From the NCBI GenBank assembly GCA_016193385.1, contig JACPSF010000145.1:1-18911 (forward strand): 18,911 nt of DNA. The letters are read 5' to 3'. The notes under the pieces are model-generated. The model made no database searches and was not told the DNA's origin. It worked only from the letters and a program-made list of their open reading frames with translations. The stretch comes from Deltaproteobacteria bacterium. GTDB lineage: Bacteria; Desulfobacterota_B; Binatia; UBA9968. The position numbers and the translations under genes were made by a program. The stretch's first letter is position 1, and every line of letters begins with the position of its first letter. Shown here one piece after another: positions 1 through 7,128 of the stretch.

Positions 1-1
1 G

Positions 2-925
2 CACGAGGCCATGCGTGGGGAAGCCTTCACGTACATGCGGCAAACTCTGGAATACTCGGAGCCTCAGTTGAGCATTGCTACAGAAAAATCAACTCCGGCT
101 GAAGTTGGCGGTGGCCCTTTGCCCGGTGATGTGGAGATACCCGGCGGACCCTTTCTCCTTGGCGCCAGTCCGGACGCCCCGTTTGTATTTGACAACGAGA
201 AATGGGCTCATCCGGTAGAGGTCCATCCCTTTCGAATCGCGCGGGCGCCTGTCACCAACGCGGAATTCACCGGATTTGTTGAAGACCGTGGGTATTTGCG
301 GCCGGAACTGTGGAGCTATCAAGGCTGGGTATGGCGCAGGAAAACAGGGGCCGAACATCCCGTCTACTGGATGCGAGGCGAGCACGGGTGGCTCAGGCGA
401 CACTTCAATAGGGCTGTGCCGCTGGAGGCGCATCATCCAGTGATCCATGTGAACTGGTACGAGGCCGAGGCTTACGGCAATTGGGCGGGAAGAAGACTCC
501 CTACAGAGGCCGAGTGGGAAATGGCAGCCAGCGCGGAGCCGACTGGCGACGGAAAAGGCCTCACGGGACGCAAGAGAAGATATCCGTGGGGAGATGATCC
601 GCCGACTCCCGATCGGGCGAATCTAGATTCTCGGTATCTGGGGTGCGTCGACGTCGGGGCCTTCCCATCCGGAGAGAGCGCCTTTGGCTGCCGCCAGATG
701 GTGGGGAATGTTTGGGAATGGACGGCTTCGGCCTTCTACCCATTCCCCGGGTATATCGTGGATTACCCCTACAGGGAGTACTCGGCTCCCTGGTTTGGTT
801 ACCGAAAAGTCTTGAAAGGGGGCGCCTGGGCGACCCGGTCGCGCCTGGCCTGGATCACCTACCGCAATTTCTTCCAGCCCCATCGTCAAGACATCTTTGC
901 CGGTTTTCGCACCTGCGCGCTCTAA
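2..925 (+). CDS. EgtB/SenA-like SUMF1-domain nonheme iron enzyme, 5' truncated
   Basis: The reading frame is open to the left window edge, so the N-terminus, probably a DinB-like four-helix domain, is outside. The first visible residues, HEAMRGEAFTYMRQTLEY, match the end of the DinB domain of sulfoxide synthases such as EgtB, OvoA or SenA. The rest is an FGE/SUMF1 domain: IPGGPFLLGA, HPVIHVNWYEAEAYGNWAGR, RRLPTEAEWEMAA, a YPWGDD segment, MVGNVWEWTAS, and a C-terminal end with RNFFQPHRQDIFAGFRTCAL. In this family an oxygen-activating iron joins a sulfur or selenium donor to a histidine betaine, as in ergothioneine or selenoneine synthesis, but the substrate cannot be read from this fragment. 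The usual iron motif HxxxHxE reads HxxxRxE here, so the third iron ligand may be missing. The family call is firm; the specific reaction is not. The gene ends 18 bp before a ridA gene, possibly the same transcript. Confidence 0.85.
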   Translation, partial: HEAMRGEAFTYMRQTLEYSEPQLSIATEKSTPAEVGGGPLPGDVEIPGGPFLLGASPDAPFVFDNEKWAHPVEVHPFRIARAPVTNAEFTGFVEDRGYLRPELWSYQGWVWRRKTGAEHPVYWMRGEHGWLRRHFNRAVPLEAHHPVIHVNWYEAEAYGNWAGRRLPTEAEWEMAASAEPTGDGKGLTGRKRRYPWGDDPPTPDRANLDSRYLGCVDVGAFPSGESAFGCRQMVGNVWEWTASAFYPFPGYIVDYPYREYSAPWFGYRKVLKGGAWATRSRLAWITYRNFFQPHRQDIFAGFRTCAL

Positions 926-943
926 AAAAGAAGGAGGTGAAGT

Positions 944-1339
944 ATGCCAAAGGAGGTTGTTCGGACCGAGCATGCACCCCGTCCCCTCGGTGACTACTCC
1001 CAGGCGTGGACTGTGAGCGGTGCGAAGCTCATCTTTGTAGCCGGTCAGGTCTCCGTGGACATGGAGGGAAAGCCTGTAGGGGTGGGAGATATCGCTATAC
1101 AAACTCGGACGGCCCTAGAGAATGTGAAGCGCGTGTTGGAAGGCGCTGGAGCCCGAATGCAGGACATTATCAAGACCAACATCTATGTCACCAGCATGGC
1201 CGATTACCGGGCCAAAACCCAGGAAATCCGGAGGGAATATTTTCCCGAGGACTTTCCCGCCTCCACTCTGGTGGAGGTAAAGTCCTTGGCTCGCCCCGAG
1301 TTCATGGTGGAGATCGAAGCTGTGGCTGCGGTGGGGTAG
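944..1339 (+). CDS. RidA/YjgF/UK114 family protein (copy A)
   Basis: This is a 131-residue single-domain Rid protein. Typical motifs are visible: LIFVAGQVSVD near residues 29-39, QTRTALENVKRVLEGAGA in the central helix, DIIKTNIYVT, and the C-terminal MVEIEAVAAVG. The start has a strong Shine-Dalgarno AAGGAGGTGA. Canonical RidA hydrolyses reactive enamine/imine intermediates in trimers, using an arginine in a PAR motif (Arg105 in E. coli). Here the position reads PAS (Ser107), so classical deaminase activity is doubtful and it resembles the arginine-less Rid subfamilies. A second copy at 14840-15235 is about 79% identical by hand count, with similar downstream DNA. It follows the SUMF1-type gene closely and precedes an unknown helical gene. 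The family is certain; the substrate is unknown. Confidence 0.93.
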   Translation: MPKEVVRTEHAPRPLGDYSQAWTVSGAKLIFVAGQVSVDMEGKPVGVGDIAIQTRTALENVKRVLEGAGARMQDIIKTNIYVTSMADYRAKTQEIRREYFPEDFPASTLVEVKSLARPEFMVEIEAVAAVG

Positions 1340-1507
1340 CTGAGAGAGGGGCCTTCGGCTGGGTCATAGAAAAGGAGAAGCAACTCGACAGGAGAGAAGA
1401 AGCGTTCATGCGGGACTGTTCTTTGCCACGGACGTTTGGGGAAAAGGGTACGGCAATAGCGCAGGAGTCTCTTGAATATCCCAACAGAGCTGCGGGAGGT
1501 GTAAACG

Positions 1508-1852
1508 ATGGAGAAGAAGCTCTCACAAGATAGCATTGGTCGCATCGACGAGGCGATACAGAGATTCGTCGCGGCCTGGAACGATCTGAAACGGATTTGG
1601 GCCAACGTGGATATGCCGCCGGCGCTGGACAAGGCATTTTATGATTTTGTCGAGGTCTGGCTCGCGACGGATCGAGCGGTGGATAGGGAAACCCATGCCC
1701 ACAGCCTTGAGTACTGGGACGATCCTGATCTGGAGAAGGTCCGGCAGGCGATCATGCCCCTTCAGGTTCGGTTGAGCAAGATCGACGATCCGAGGCGGAA
1801 ACAACAGGGGATAGAGAAGCTTCTTCAGCACCTTCAAGCCATCGAGTTCTAA
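1508..1852 (+). CDS. Uncharacterised small helical protein
   Basis: This 114-residue soluble protein has no signal peptide, no transmembrane segment and no cysteine. It is rich in Asp, Glu, Lys, Arg, Trp and Leu, with a helical pattern from about residue 10 to the end. I do not recognise the family. The start is supported by a GGGAGGTG site a few bases upstream. A nearly identical copy of its first 43 bases (42/43) occurs at 14780-14822, just before the second copy of the adjacent ridA. This suggests the gene travels with ridA and that a 5' piece was duplicated. It is followed after 73 bp by a binding-protein gene. It is probably a real gene, given its codon pattern and the conserved duplicated 5' end, but no function is assigned. 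Confidence 0.7.
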   Translation: MEKKLSQDSIGRIDEAIQRFVAAWNDLKRIWANVDMPPALDKAFYDFVEVWLATDRAVDRETHAHSLEYWDDPDLEKVRQAIMPLQVRLSKIDDPRRKQQGIEKLLQHLQAIEF

Positions 1853-1925
1853 TCGAGGCCCAGATGTCGCTGGCTGATTGGTAAGGGTGCAATTGGGTTA
1901 ACCGTAATTACAACGAGGGGGAGCA

Positions 1926-2957
1926 ATGAAACGGAAGAGTTTATTTATCTGTGTCTTGGCGGTAGCGTCATTTGTTCTAGCTGAGTCGGTACAGGCTGCT
2001 TCTGTAGATGAGCTAGTCGCCGCCGCAAAAAAAGAAGGCGCGATCGAATTCTATGCGGCATCCACCTTTGGACCCCAAGGCGGTCGCGCGCTAGGAAAAG
2101 CCTTTAACCAAAAATACGGACTTGACATCAAGGTAAATTATACGCCTTCATCGAGCTACACTACAGATGTGGGAAAGGTGGTGAGCCGGGCGGCTATGGG
2201 GATGCCGCCCGACATGGATGTGATGATCGTCATGGACACCCATCACGCCACCCTGTGGCTCAAGAGACTTCACGAAACTTTCGACTACAAGAAAGTCGGC
2301 GTCAACACGCGGATGATTCGCTATGGCGGCGGAACGGTCGCGTTTGCCAACCAGTTCATTCTCCCCGCATACAACAAGACCATCTTGCCGACCCAAGACG
2401 CGCCTAGGGGATGGGATGATCTTTTGGATTCGAAGTGGAAGGGGGGCAAGCTGGGGGTATCCAGCGACCTGACACACCTGGCCATGCTATCCGCCGGACC
2501 ATGGGGCGAGAAGAGGGCGACCGAATATGTCAAATCACTTGCCAAGCAGGAACTAAACCTGGGGACGCTCGGGCAGGCATATACACGGCTTCAGATAGGG
2601 GAGATCCTGATTGCGGTTACCATGACCGATAGCTTTACCCACCGGGCAAAAGAGAAGGGCGTGCCCATCGTCTTTGCTGAAGGCATTGAGCCGGTGATTT
2701 CGCTCGCCTATAACGCCGGCGTCGTTAAGGGCGCCCGTCACCCTAACGCCGGACATCTCTTTGTCGCCTTTCTGGCAAGCCTTGAGGCGCAGGAAATTTG
2801 GGAAAAGTACAACGGCCAAACTTCTCCCTTCGTTCCCGGGACAAAGGCATACAAGTACGTTCAGGGCAAACAAGTAGTCTACATGACTCAGGAAACCGCT
2901 GTTATGGTGGACAGGCTTACCAAGGAGTACGCAAAGCTGCTGGGTTTTGAGAAATAA
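1926..2957 (+). CDS. Extracellular solute-binding protein, iron/organic-ion type (SBP 1)
   Basis: A 343-residue precursor with a clear signal peptide: MKRKSLF, a hydrophobic stretch, then cleavage after VQAA near residue 25. The mature part begins SVDELVAAAKKEG, typical of family 1 / AfuA-FutA-like periplasmic binding proteins, continues with GWDDLLDSKWKGGKLGVS in the hinge region, and ends with an IWEKYNGQ...FVPGTKAY segment. Such proteins deliver ferric iron, phosphonates or other small ligands to ABC permeases. No permease or ATPase gene is present nearby, so the ligand and the cognate transporter are unknown. It is paralogous to the protein at 8130-9164, with over half the residues shared by eye. 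The start has an AGGGGGAG site. A stable hairpin follows the stop codon before the next binding-protein gene. Confidence 0.9.
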   Translation: MKRKSLFICVLAVASFVLAESVQAASVDELVAAAKKEGAIEFYAASTFGPQGGRALGKAFNQKYGLDIKVNYTPSSSYTTDVGKVVSRAAMGMPPDMDVMIVMDTHHATLWLKRLHETFDYKKVGVNTRMIRYGGGTVAFANQFILPAYNKTILPTQDAPRGWDDLLDSKWKGGKLGVSSDLTHLAMLSAGPWGEKRATEYVKSLAKQELNLGTLGQAYTRLQIGEILIAVTMTDSFTHRAKEKGVPIVFAEGIEPVISLAYNAGVVKGARHPNAGHLFVAFLASLEAQEIWEKYNGQTSPFVPGTKAYKYVQGKQVVYMTQETAVMVDRLTKEYAKLLGFEK

Positions 2958-2994
2958 TCCCGGGCTCCGAGAATTCGATCCGAAAGCCCCGGGA
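2958..2994 (+). other. Intercistronic GC-rich hairpin
   Basis: Immediately after the SBP 1 stop codon, TCCCGGGCT (2958-2966) can pair with AGCCCCGGGA (2985-2994), leaving one bulged C and an 18-base loop. There is no T-run behind it, so it is not a classical intrinsic terminator. It may stabilise the upstream binding-protein mRNA, as hairpins often do between a highly expressed binding protein and later genes, or terminate weakly. Confidence 0.4.
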
Positions 2995-3042
2995 TAAAAC
3001 CGTATCGGCGTTTACAAGACCACAGTAGGCGAGGAGACGCTA

Positions 3043-4077
3043 ATGGAACCTATTCGTTGCGTGATGCTAGCAATCAGCATGTTTACCGTTATTGCGGCAC
3101 CGGCGCATGCAAGTACTCACGATTTTTTTAAGGAAAAGACCGTTCGAATCATCGTGGGCTTTTCACCGGGAGGAGGCTTTGACCTGTACGCGCGGGCAAT
3201 CGCACGTCATATCGGCAAACATATTCCCGCTAACCCCACCGTGATGGTGGAAAACATGCCTGGTGCTGGCAGCCGTATTGCGGCCAACTATGTTTATACC
3301 GGGGCCAAGCCCGATGGGCTTACCATCGGCAACTGGGTCGGAGCTCTCGTCCTGCAGCAGGTCATGGGAGAACAAAAGGGCATTGAGTTTGATGCACGCA
3401 AGTTTGAATGGGTTGGGCTGCCCGCGGGAGACAGCTCCGTATGTGCGCTCACTAAGGGTCGTGGCGTCACCAACATCGACAGTTGGCAGGCAGCCAAGGA
3501 GCCAGTCAAGTTAGGTGCTCTCGCTCCGGGTTCTGTAACATCTGACATCCCCAGGATCCTAAAGGCTGCACTGAATTTCCCCGTCCAAGTCGTCGAAGGA
3601 TACAAAGGCACCGCCGATATTCGATTGGCCGCGGATTCCGGCGAGGTCGATGGCGGGTGTTGGGGCTGGGAAACGATCAAGGTGATGTGGCGCAAAGGGC
3701 TACAGTCGGGCGATGTGAAGGTGGTAATACAGGCGCTCCCCAAAAAGCATCCCGATCTACCAGACGTACCCAACGCTCTCGACATAGCTAAGTCAGATGA
3801 GGCACGTCAGTTGATCAAGGCCGGGATCATCGATCCTTCTACCATCGTCCGCGCGTATTCTCTCCCTCCAGGTACACCCAAGGAGAGGGTAAAAATCCTG
3901 CGCGATGCCTTCATGGCAACCATGAAGGACCCGGTTTTCTTAGCTGAGACAAAGGCGGCTCAATTGGATCTCAATCCTTTGTCCGGTCTTGAGGTGGAAA
4001 ATATTGTCCGAGGTTTCTTCAAGCTGCAAACCACCTTGGTAACTAAGCTGAAAGAGATAACGGTCCCTAAGAAGTAG
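3043..4077 (+). CDS. Tripartite tricarboxylate transporter (TctC/Bug family) substrate-binding protein
   Basis: A 344-residue exported protein with a signal peptide ending in a PAHAS-type cleavage site near residue 23. The mature start, FFKEKTVRIIVGFSPGGGFD, is the hallmark of Bug proteins: VRIIVGF followed by the glycine-rich carboxylate-binding loop and LYARAIARHI. Further family signatures are VMVENMPGAGSRIAANYVY and KPDGLTIG. Bug proteins bind carboxylates or small amides in the periplasm and usually deliver them to TctAB membrane proteins. No TctA or TctB gene is visible, so this is an orphan receptor, common in lineages with many Bug proteins. A GAGGAGA site precedes the ATG. It lies between SBP 1 and a RidA-family gene, in line with capture of an organic acid that is then catabolised (inference). 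Confidence 0.92.
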   Translation: MEPIRCVMLAISMFTVIAAPAHASTHDFFKEKTVRIIVGFSPGGGFDLYARAIARHIGKHIPANPTVMVENMPGAGSRIAANYVYTGAKPDGLTIGNWVGALVLQQVMGEQKGIEFDARKFEWVGLPAGDSSVCALTKGRGVTNIDSWQAAKEPVKLGALAPGSVTSDIPRILKAALNFPVQVVEGYKGTADIRLAADSGEVDGGCWGWETIKVMWRKGLQSGDVKVVIQALPKKHPDLPDVPNALDIAKSDEARQLIKAGIIDPSTIVRAYSLPPGTPKERVKILRDAFMATMKDPVFLAETKAAQLDLNPLSGLEVENIVRGFFKLQTTLVTKLKEITVPKK

Positions 4078-4320
4078 TCAGGCAAAATAACGGGAATGTT
4101 TAACAGTGGTGCGGGTAGAAACGGACTGGGAAAAAAGCCTGACACTATGCGTAGAGATGAAGGTCTCTCAGAAGGTCTTGGGCACGGGGGACGGTTTGCA
4201 GGGTGCCCCGGTACGTGGGCCACCACGCGCTAGTGAGTTTCTAACTACGTTCGGAGGCTGATGAACTGATTCTTGGATCCGGCGCGAGAGCCAATTTAAG
4301 TCACTAGGAGGCGAGACAAA

Positions 4321-4752
4321 ATGATAGAGAAAATTGAACCTACTACGATCGCTAAACCACTTGGATCTTATTGCCATGTAACAAAGGTTACGGCTAAACA
4401 ACTGGTCTTTGTTGCCGGTCAAGTACCCCTTGATAAGGATGGGAACTTTGTTGGTCTAGATCCCAACCCAAAAAATCCACACTTCCAAACCATTGATTTG
4501 GCTGCTCAGGTGCGTCAGGCCATGCTTAACGTGAAGGCCGCATTGGAGGCAGCGGGAGCATCATTGCAGGACATTGTTAGGCTTGACACATATGTTGTGG
4601 CGTCGGCCCAGAATGAGTACAAAACCGTTGGGACGAAGGCTAAACACGAGGTGTTGGCTGGAGTCCGCGCCTCTGGCGCTACAGTATTTGTGGCCGGGCT
4701 ATTGCAACCTGAGGCGCTGGTAGAAATCTCAGCAATAGCTGCGATTGATTAA
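4321..4752 (+). CDS. RidA/YjgF family protein (divergent)
   Basis: This is a 143-residue Rid-domain protein with LVFVAGQVPLDKDG, a short insertion containing several Pro and Asn residues (about 48-60), AMLNVKAALEAAGASLQDIV, LDTYVV, and a C-terminal EALVEISAIAAID. The start is supported by AGGAGG in front of ATG. The region aligning with the RidA catalytic arginine reads ASGATV, so the arginine is absent. It differs clearly from the two near-identical Rid copies in this window. Its DNA looks more AT-rich than its neighbours, which could mean separate acquisition. A decayed 3' end of another rid gene follows within 20 bp. It sits between the Bug receptor and a molybdopterin oxidoreductase gene. 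It is likely a ligand-binding or hydrolytic Rid protein with unknown substrate. Confidence 0.92.
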   Translation: MIEKIEPTTIAKPLGSYCHVTKVTAKQLVFVAGQVPLDKDGNFVGLDPNPKNPHFQTIDLAAQVRQAMLNVKAALEAAGASLQDIVRLDTYVVASAQNEYKTVGTKAKHEVLAGVRASGATVFVAGLLQPEALVEISAIAAID

Positions 4753-4769
4753 GCGGCGAGGATGGTGAC

Positions 4770-4888
4770 CGCTATTCTGAGGAATTCTTTCCGTCCGACC
4801 CCCCAGCGAGCATGCTCGTGCAGGTTGTTGCCCTAGCTCTTCCGGGGGCGCTGATCGAAGTCGAGCTATCGCTGTGGTGGACGCCTAG
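4770..4888 (+). pseudogene. Decayed 3' end of a ridA-like gene with one-base frameshift
   Basis: In frame from 4770 the translation reads RYSEEFFPSDPPASMLVQVV and then ALALPGALIEVE, which is the C-terminal third of a Rid protein. At about 4863-4866 the frame slips. In the next frame, from 4865, the expected ending AIAVVDA followed by TAG (4886-4888) appears. A single lost base (GAGGCT to GAGCT) explains this. No 5' part is present; the fragment starts almost directly behind the stop of the intact rid gene at 4321-4752. The fragment is not a copy of that gene's end, because its residues differ, so it came from another rid paralogue. It also carries PAS at the arginine position. Confidence 0.8.
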
Positions 4889-4967
4889 AGGGAGTCTACG
4901 TTTATGACGAGTGGGTGACATAGACGGAGAGCGCGAGCTGGATTGGGAGGGAGGAGGCCGCTCAGCC

Positions 4968-7004
4968 ATGATCCAAACCTTTAAGAGCATGTGTCCTATG
5001 AACTGCTTGCCGACTTACTGCGGCATGGAGGTGGATGTGGAGAACGGACGGGTGGTGAAGATTCGCGGCGATAAGGAGAATCCCGATAGCCGCGGCTTTC
5101 TGTGCCTTCGCGGAGCCTCGGTCCACGAGATCGTTTACCATCCTGACCGGCTCAAGGTACCCCTGCTGCGCCGTCGGATCGGTGATCCATGGCAGGAGGT
5201 CTCCTGGTCTCAGGCTCTCGATGTGGTGGCCGAGCGCATAGAGTCCGCCGGAAAGGATAAAGTGGGGATCTGGTCCGGCCACGGGATTCTGGTCAACTCG
5301 ATTGGCACTCAACTCGCCCTGAGATTCGGCCGGACGCTCGGTTGCCAGAGCTGGAGCGGTGTCATGAAGTGTTGGACTCTGGGTGCCTTTGGTCTGGCGC
5401 TCACCGGAGTTTTGGAGGTGAACACGAAGGAGGACATGGCCGCCCACTCCAAGTGTGTTTTCCTTTGGGGAGCTAACTTCCCGAGTCAGCCCAACTCCAT
5501 CCGATCTATTTTGGCAGCGAAGCGGCGAGGAGCAACCCTGGTTGCGCTCGACTGCCGCTACACCGAGGCGTGCCGATTTTCTGATCGTGTGGTGTTGTTG
5601 AGGCCGGGGACCGATGCCGCCTTGGCGCTCGCCATGATGAACGTCCTCATCGGTGAACGCTTATACAATGAAGCGTTCCTGGAGGCTCATACTGTAGGCT
5701 TCCCAGAACTAGCGCGCCACGTCGAGGATAAGACGCCCGAGTGGGCCGAGGGCATCACCGGGGTGCCGGCACCGACCGTGCGGGAGTTGGCTCGACTGTA
5801 CGCCACCCACACCCCTTCGATGATCGTTCTGGGGGGCAGCTCCATGTTCAAGCACACAAACGGCTGGCTTAGCAGCCGGGCCATCTCCTGCCTCCCCCCC
5901 CTCATCGGAAACCTTGGCATTCCTGGAGGCGGGTTCGGGCCCCGCCACGGTGGGGCCACTCACGACGAGGTTCTGGGCACCCTGGTAGAAAGGCGGCCAT
6001 CTCTTCTGCCCGATCACGTCCCGAGCCAGATGAGTCGCATCCTCGAGGCGCTCGAAGAGGGTCGTATCCAGGTCATGCTACTCTTCGGCACCGATATGGT
6101 CTCCTCGTTCGCCGAGAGTCATCGGGTGAAGGCGGCCCTTGACGCCTTGGATTTGGTTGTGGCATACGACCTCTTTTTGAGCGAGACGGCAAAACACGCC
6201 CATCTCGTTTTTCCCGCTACTACCTGGCTCGAGGAAGTAGGCTACAAAAAGACCAACACTCACGTTTACTTGATGGATCAGGCCATCGAGCCAGTAGGCC
6301 AAGCTCGCCCGCTGAGTTGGGTGCTAAATGAGCTGTCGTCCCGTCTTGGTTTGCGCGACTTCTTCCCCTGGCGTAGTCAGGAAGAGTCAGTTGACACGAT
6401 CCTCGACGTTCCGGCCACGGGACATATCGCTGTCTCGGAGCTTCGGCAGCGAGGTGGCAGGGAGCATCTGAGGATCTCTCCCGTAGCACACCCTGACCTC
6501 AGCTTTCCTACGCCCTCCAGGAAGGTGGAATTTTACTCCGAGCGCAGTTTGAAGTGGGGCCTGCCGCCCCTGCCTGAGTGCCGGGAGCCTCTGGAAACAC
6601 CGCGGAGTCGGCCGGAACTGGCCCGGAGGTTTCCCTTGGTTTTGAGGCCGGGGAGGACGTTTGGCCATTTTAACAATTTCTATCGGAATGGACGGGCAGT
6701 CCCACGCCTAGCGCTGAGGGAGCCTGAGCCAGAGGTGTGGATGCATGCCGAGGATGCCGCGGCGCGCGGGATTCAGGAAAGAGAGAGAGTGATGGTATTC
6801 AACGATCGCAGCGAGTTCCAGGCGCGAGCGAAGGTTAGTTCCCGGATGTTCCGGGGTGTCGTTTGGGTGCGAACCGGTTGGCCAGGGTTGAACGCCCTCA
6901 CCGTCTGTGCGCCATGCCTTCCGGATGGGGCTGTCGAAGGGGTGGGCTTTCCCGCTGGTCAAGCAGCCCACGAGGCGTTGGTTGAGGTCAAAAAGCTCGT
7001 ATGA
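4968..7004 (+). CDS. Molybdopterin-dependent oxidoreductase, large subunit (DMSO-reductase superfamily)
   Basis: A 678-residue bis-MGD enzyme. An N-terminal [4Fe-4S] site is formed by Cys9, Cys13, Cys18 and Cys46 (CPMNCLPTYC and GFLCLRG). Molybdopterin-binding regions follow: FLWGANFPSQPN, LVALDCRYTEA, LLRPGTDAALALAM, and in the second half LLFGTDM and HLVFPATTWLEEVG. The C-terminal MopB domain includes RPGRTFGHFNN and a VWMHAEDAAARG segment. Cys135 in VMKCWTLGA lies where a Cys Mo/W ligand would be expected, an alignment-based guess. No Tat signal is present, so it should be cytoplasmic. I chose ATG 4968 because the Fe-S motif begins eight residues later and GGAGG lies upstream; a longer start at 4911 lacks family sequence. 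No small subunit is adjacent; the ferredoxin at 11314 might serve. The substrate is unknown. Confidence 0.9.
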   Translation: MIQTFKSMCPMNCLPTYCGMEVDVENGRVVKIRGDKENPDSRGFLCLRGASVHEIVYHPDRLKVPLLRRRIGDPWQEVSWSQALDVVAERIESAGKDKVGIWSGHGILVNSIGTQLALRFGRTLGCQSWSGVMKCWTLGAFGLALTGVLEVNTKEDMAAHSKCVFLWGANFPSQPNSIRSILAAKRRGATLVALDCRYTEACRFSDRVVLLRPGTDAALALAMMNVLIGERLYNEAFLEAHTVGFPELARHVEDKTPEWAEGITGVPAPTVRELARLYATHTPSMIVLGGSSMFKHTNGWLSSRAISCLPPLIGNLGIPGGGFGPRHGGATHDEVLGTLVERRPSLLPDHVPSQMSRILEALEEGRIQVMLLFGTDMVSSFAESHRVKAALDALDLVVAYDLFLSETAKHAHLVFPATTWLEEVGYKKTNTHVYLMDQAIEPVGQARPLSWVLNELSSRLGLRDFFPWRSQEESVDTILDVPATGHIAVSELRQRGGREHLRISPVAHPDLSFPTPSRKVEFYSERSLKWGLPPLPECREPLETPRSRPELARRFPLVLRPGRTFGHFNNFYRNGRAVPRLALREPEPEVWMHAEDAAARGIQERERVMVFNDRSEFQARAKVSSRMFRGVVWVRTGWPGLNALTVCAPCLPDGAVEGVGFPAGQAAHEALVEVKKLV

Positions 7005-7090
7005 TTGGTTGCCAGGAAGATGAGATCTATCGGGCCGCTGTGTGGGGCGAGGTTCAAGGAAAAGTACGGCCTGTAGCCGAGGACGGATAA
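7001..7090 (+). CDS. Possible 29-residue coupled small ORF
   Basis: An ATG overlaps the stop codon of the molybdopterin gene as ATGA and opens a 29-codon frame encoding MIGCQEDEIYRAAVWGEVQG and nine more residues, ending in TAA at 7088-7090. The predicted peptide is acidic with one Cys and matches nothing I know. The stop/start overlap is typical of translational coupling but also arises by chance. It could be a small accessory protein, the start of a lost gene, or noise. Confidence 0.3.
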   Translation: MIGCQEDEIYRAAVWGEVQGKVRPVAEDG

Positions 7091-7128
7091 CGAGAAGAAA
7101 AACAGTAGGCCCGAAAGGGAAAGCACTT

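Noticed and set aside
623..1102. Minus-strand frame of 159 codons across the SUMF1-type gene and the following rid gene
   Set aside because: It is antisense to two convincing genes, matches no known family and has no ribosome site, so it is a composition shadow.
1893..1913. Palindrome GGTTAACC in front of SBP 1
   Set aside because: The eight-base palindrome has poorly matching flanks and no clear promoter boxes, so it cannot be claimed as an operator.
4077..4143. Seven-base inverted repeat GTCAGGC/GCCTGAC after the Bug gene
   Set aside because: The arms are separated by over 50 bases with no T-run; too weak to call a terminator or operator.
4911..4967. Longer N-terminus for the molybdopterin oxidoreductase
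   Set aside because: The extra residues are not typical of the family, while ATG 4968 has GGAGG upstream and places the Fe-S motif at the expected distance.
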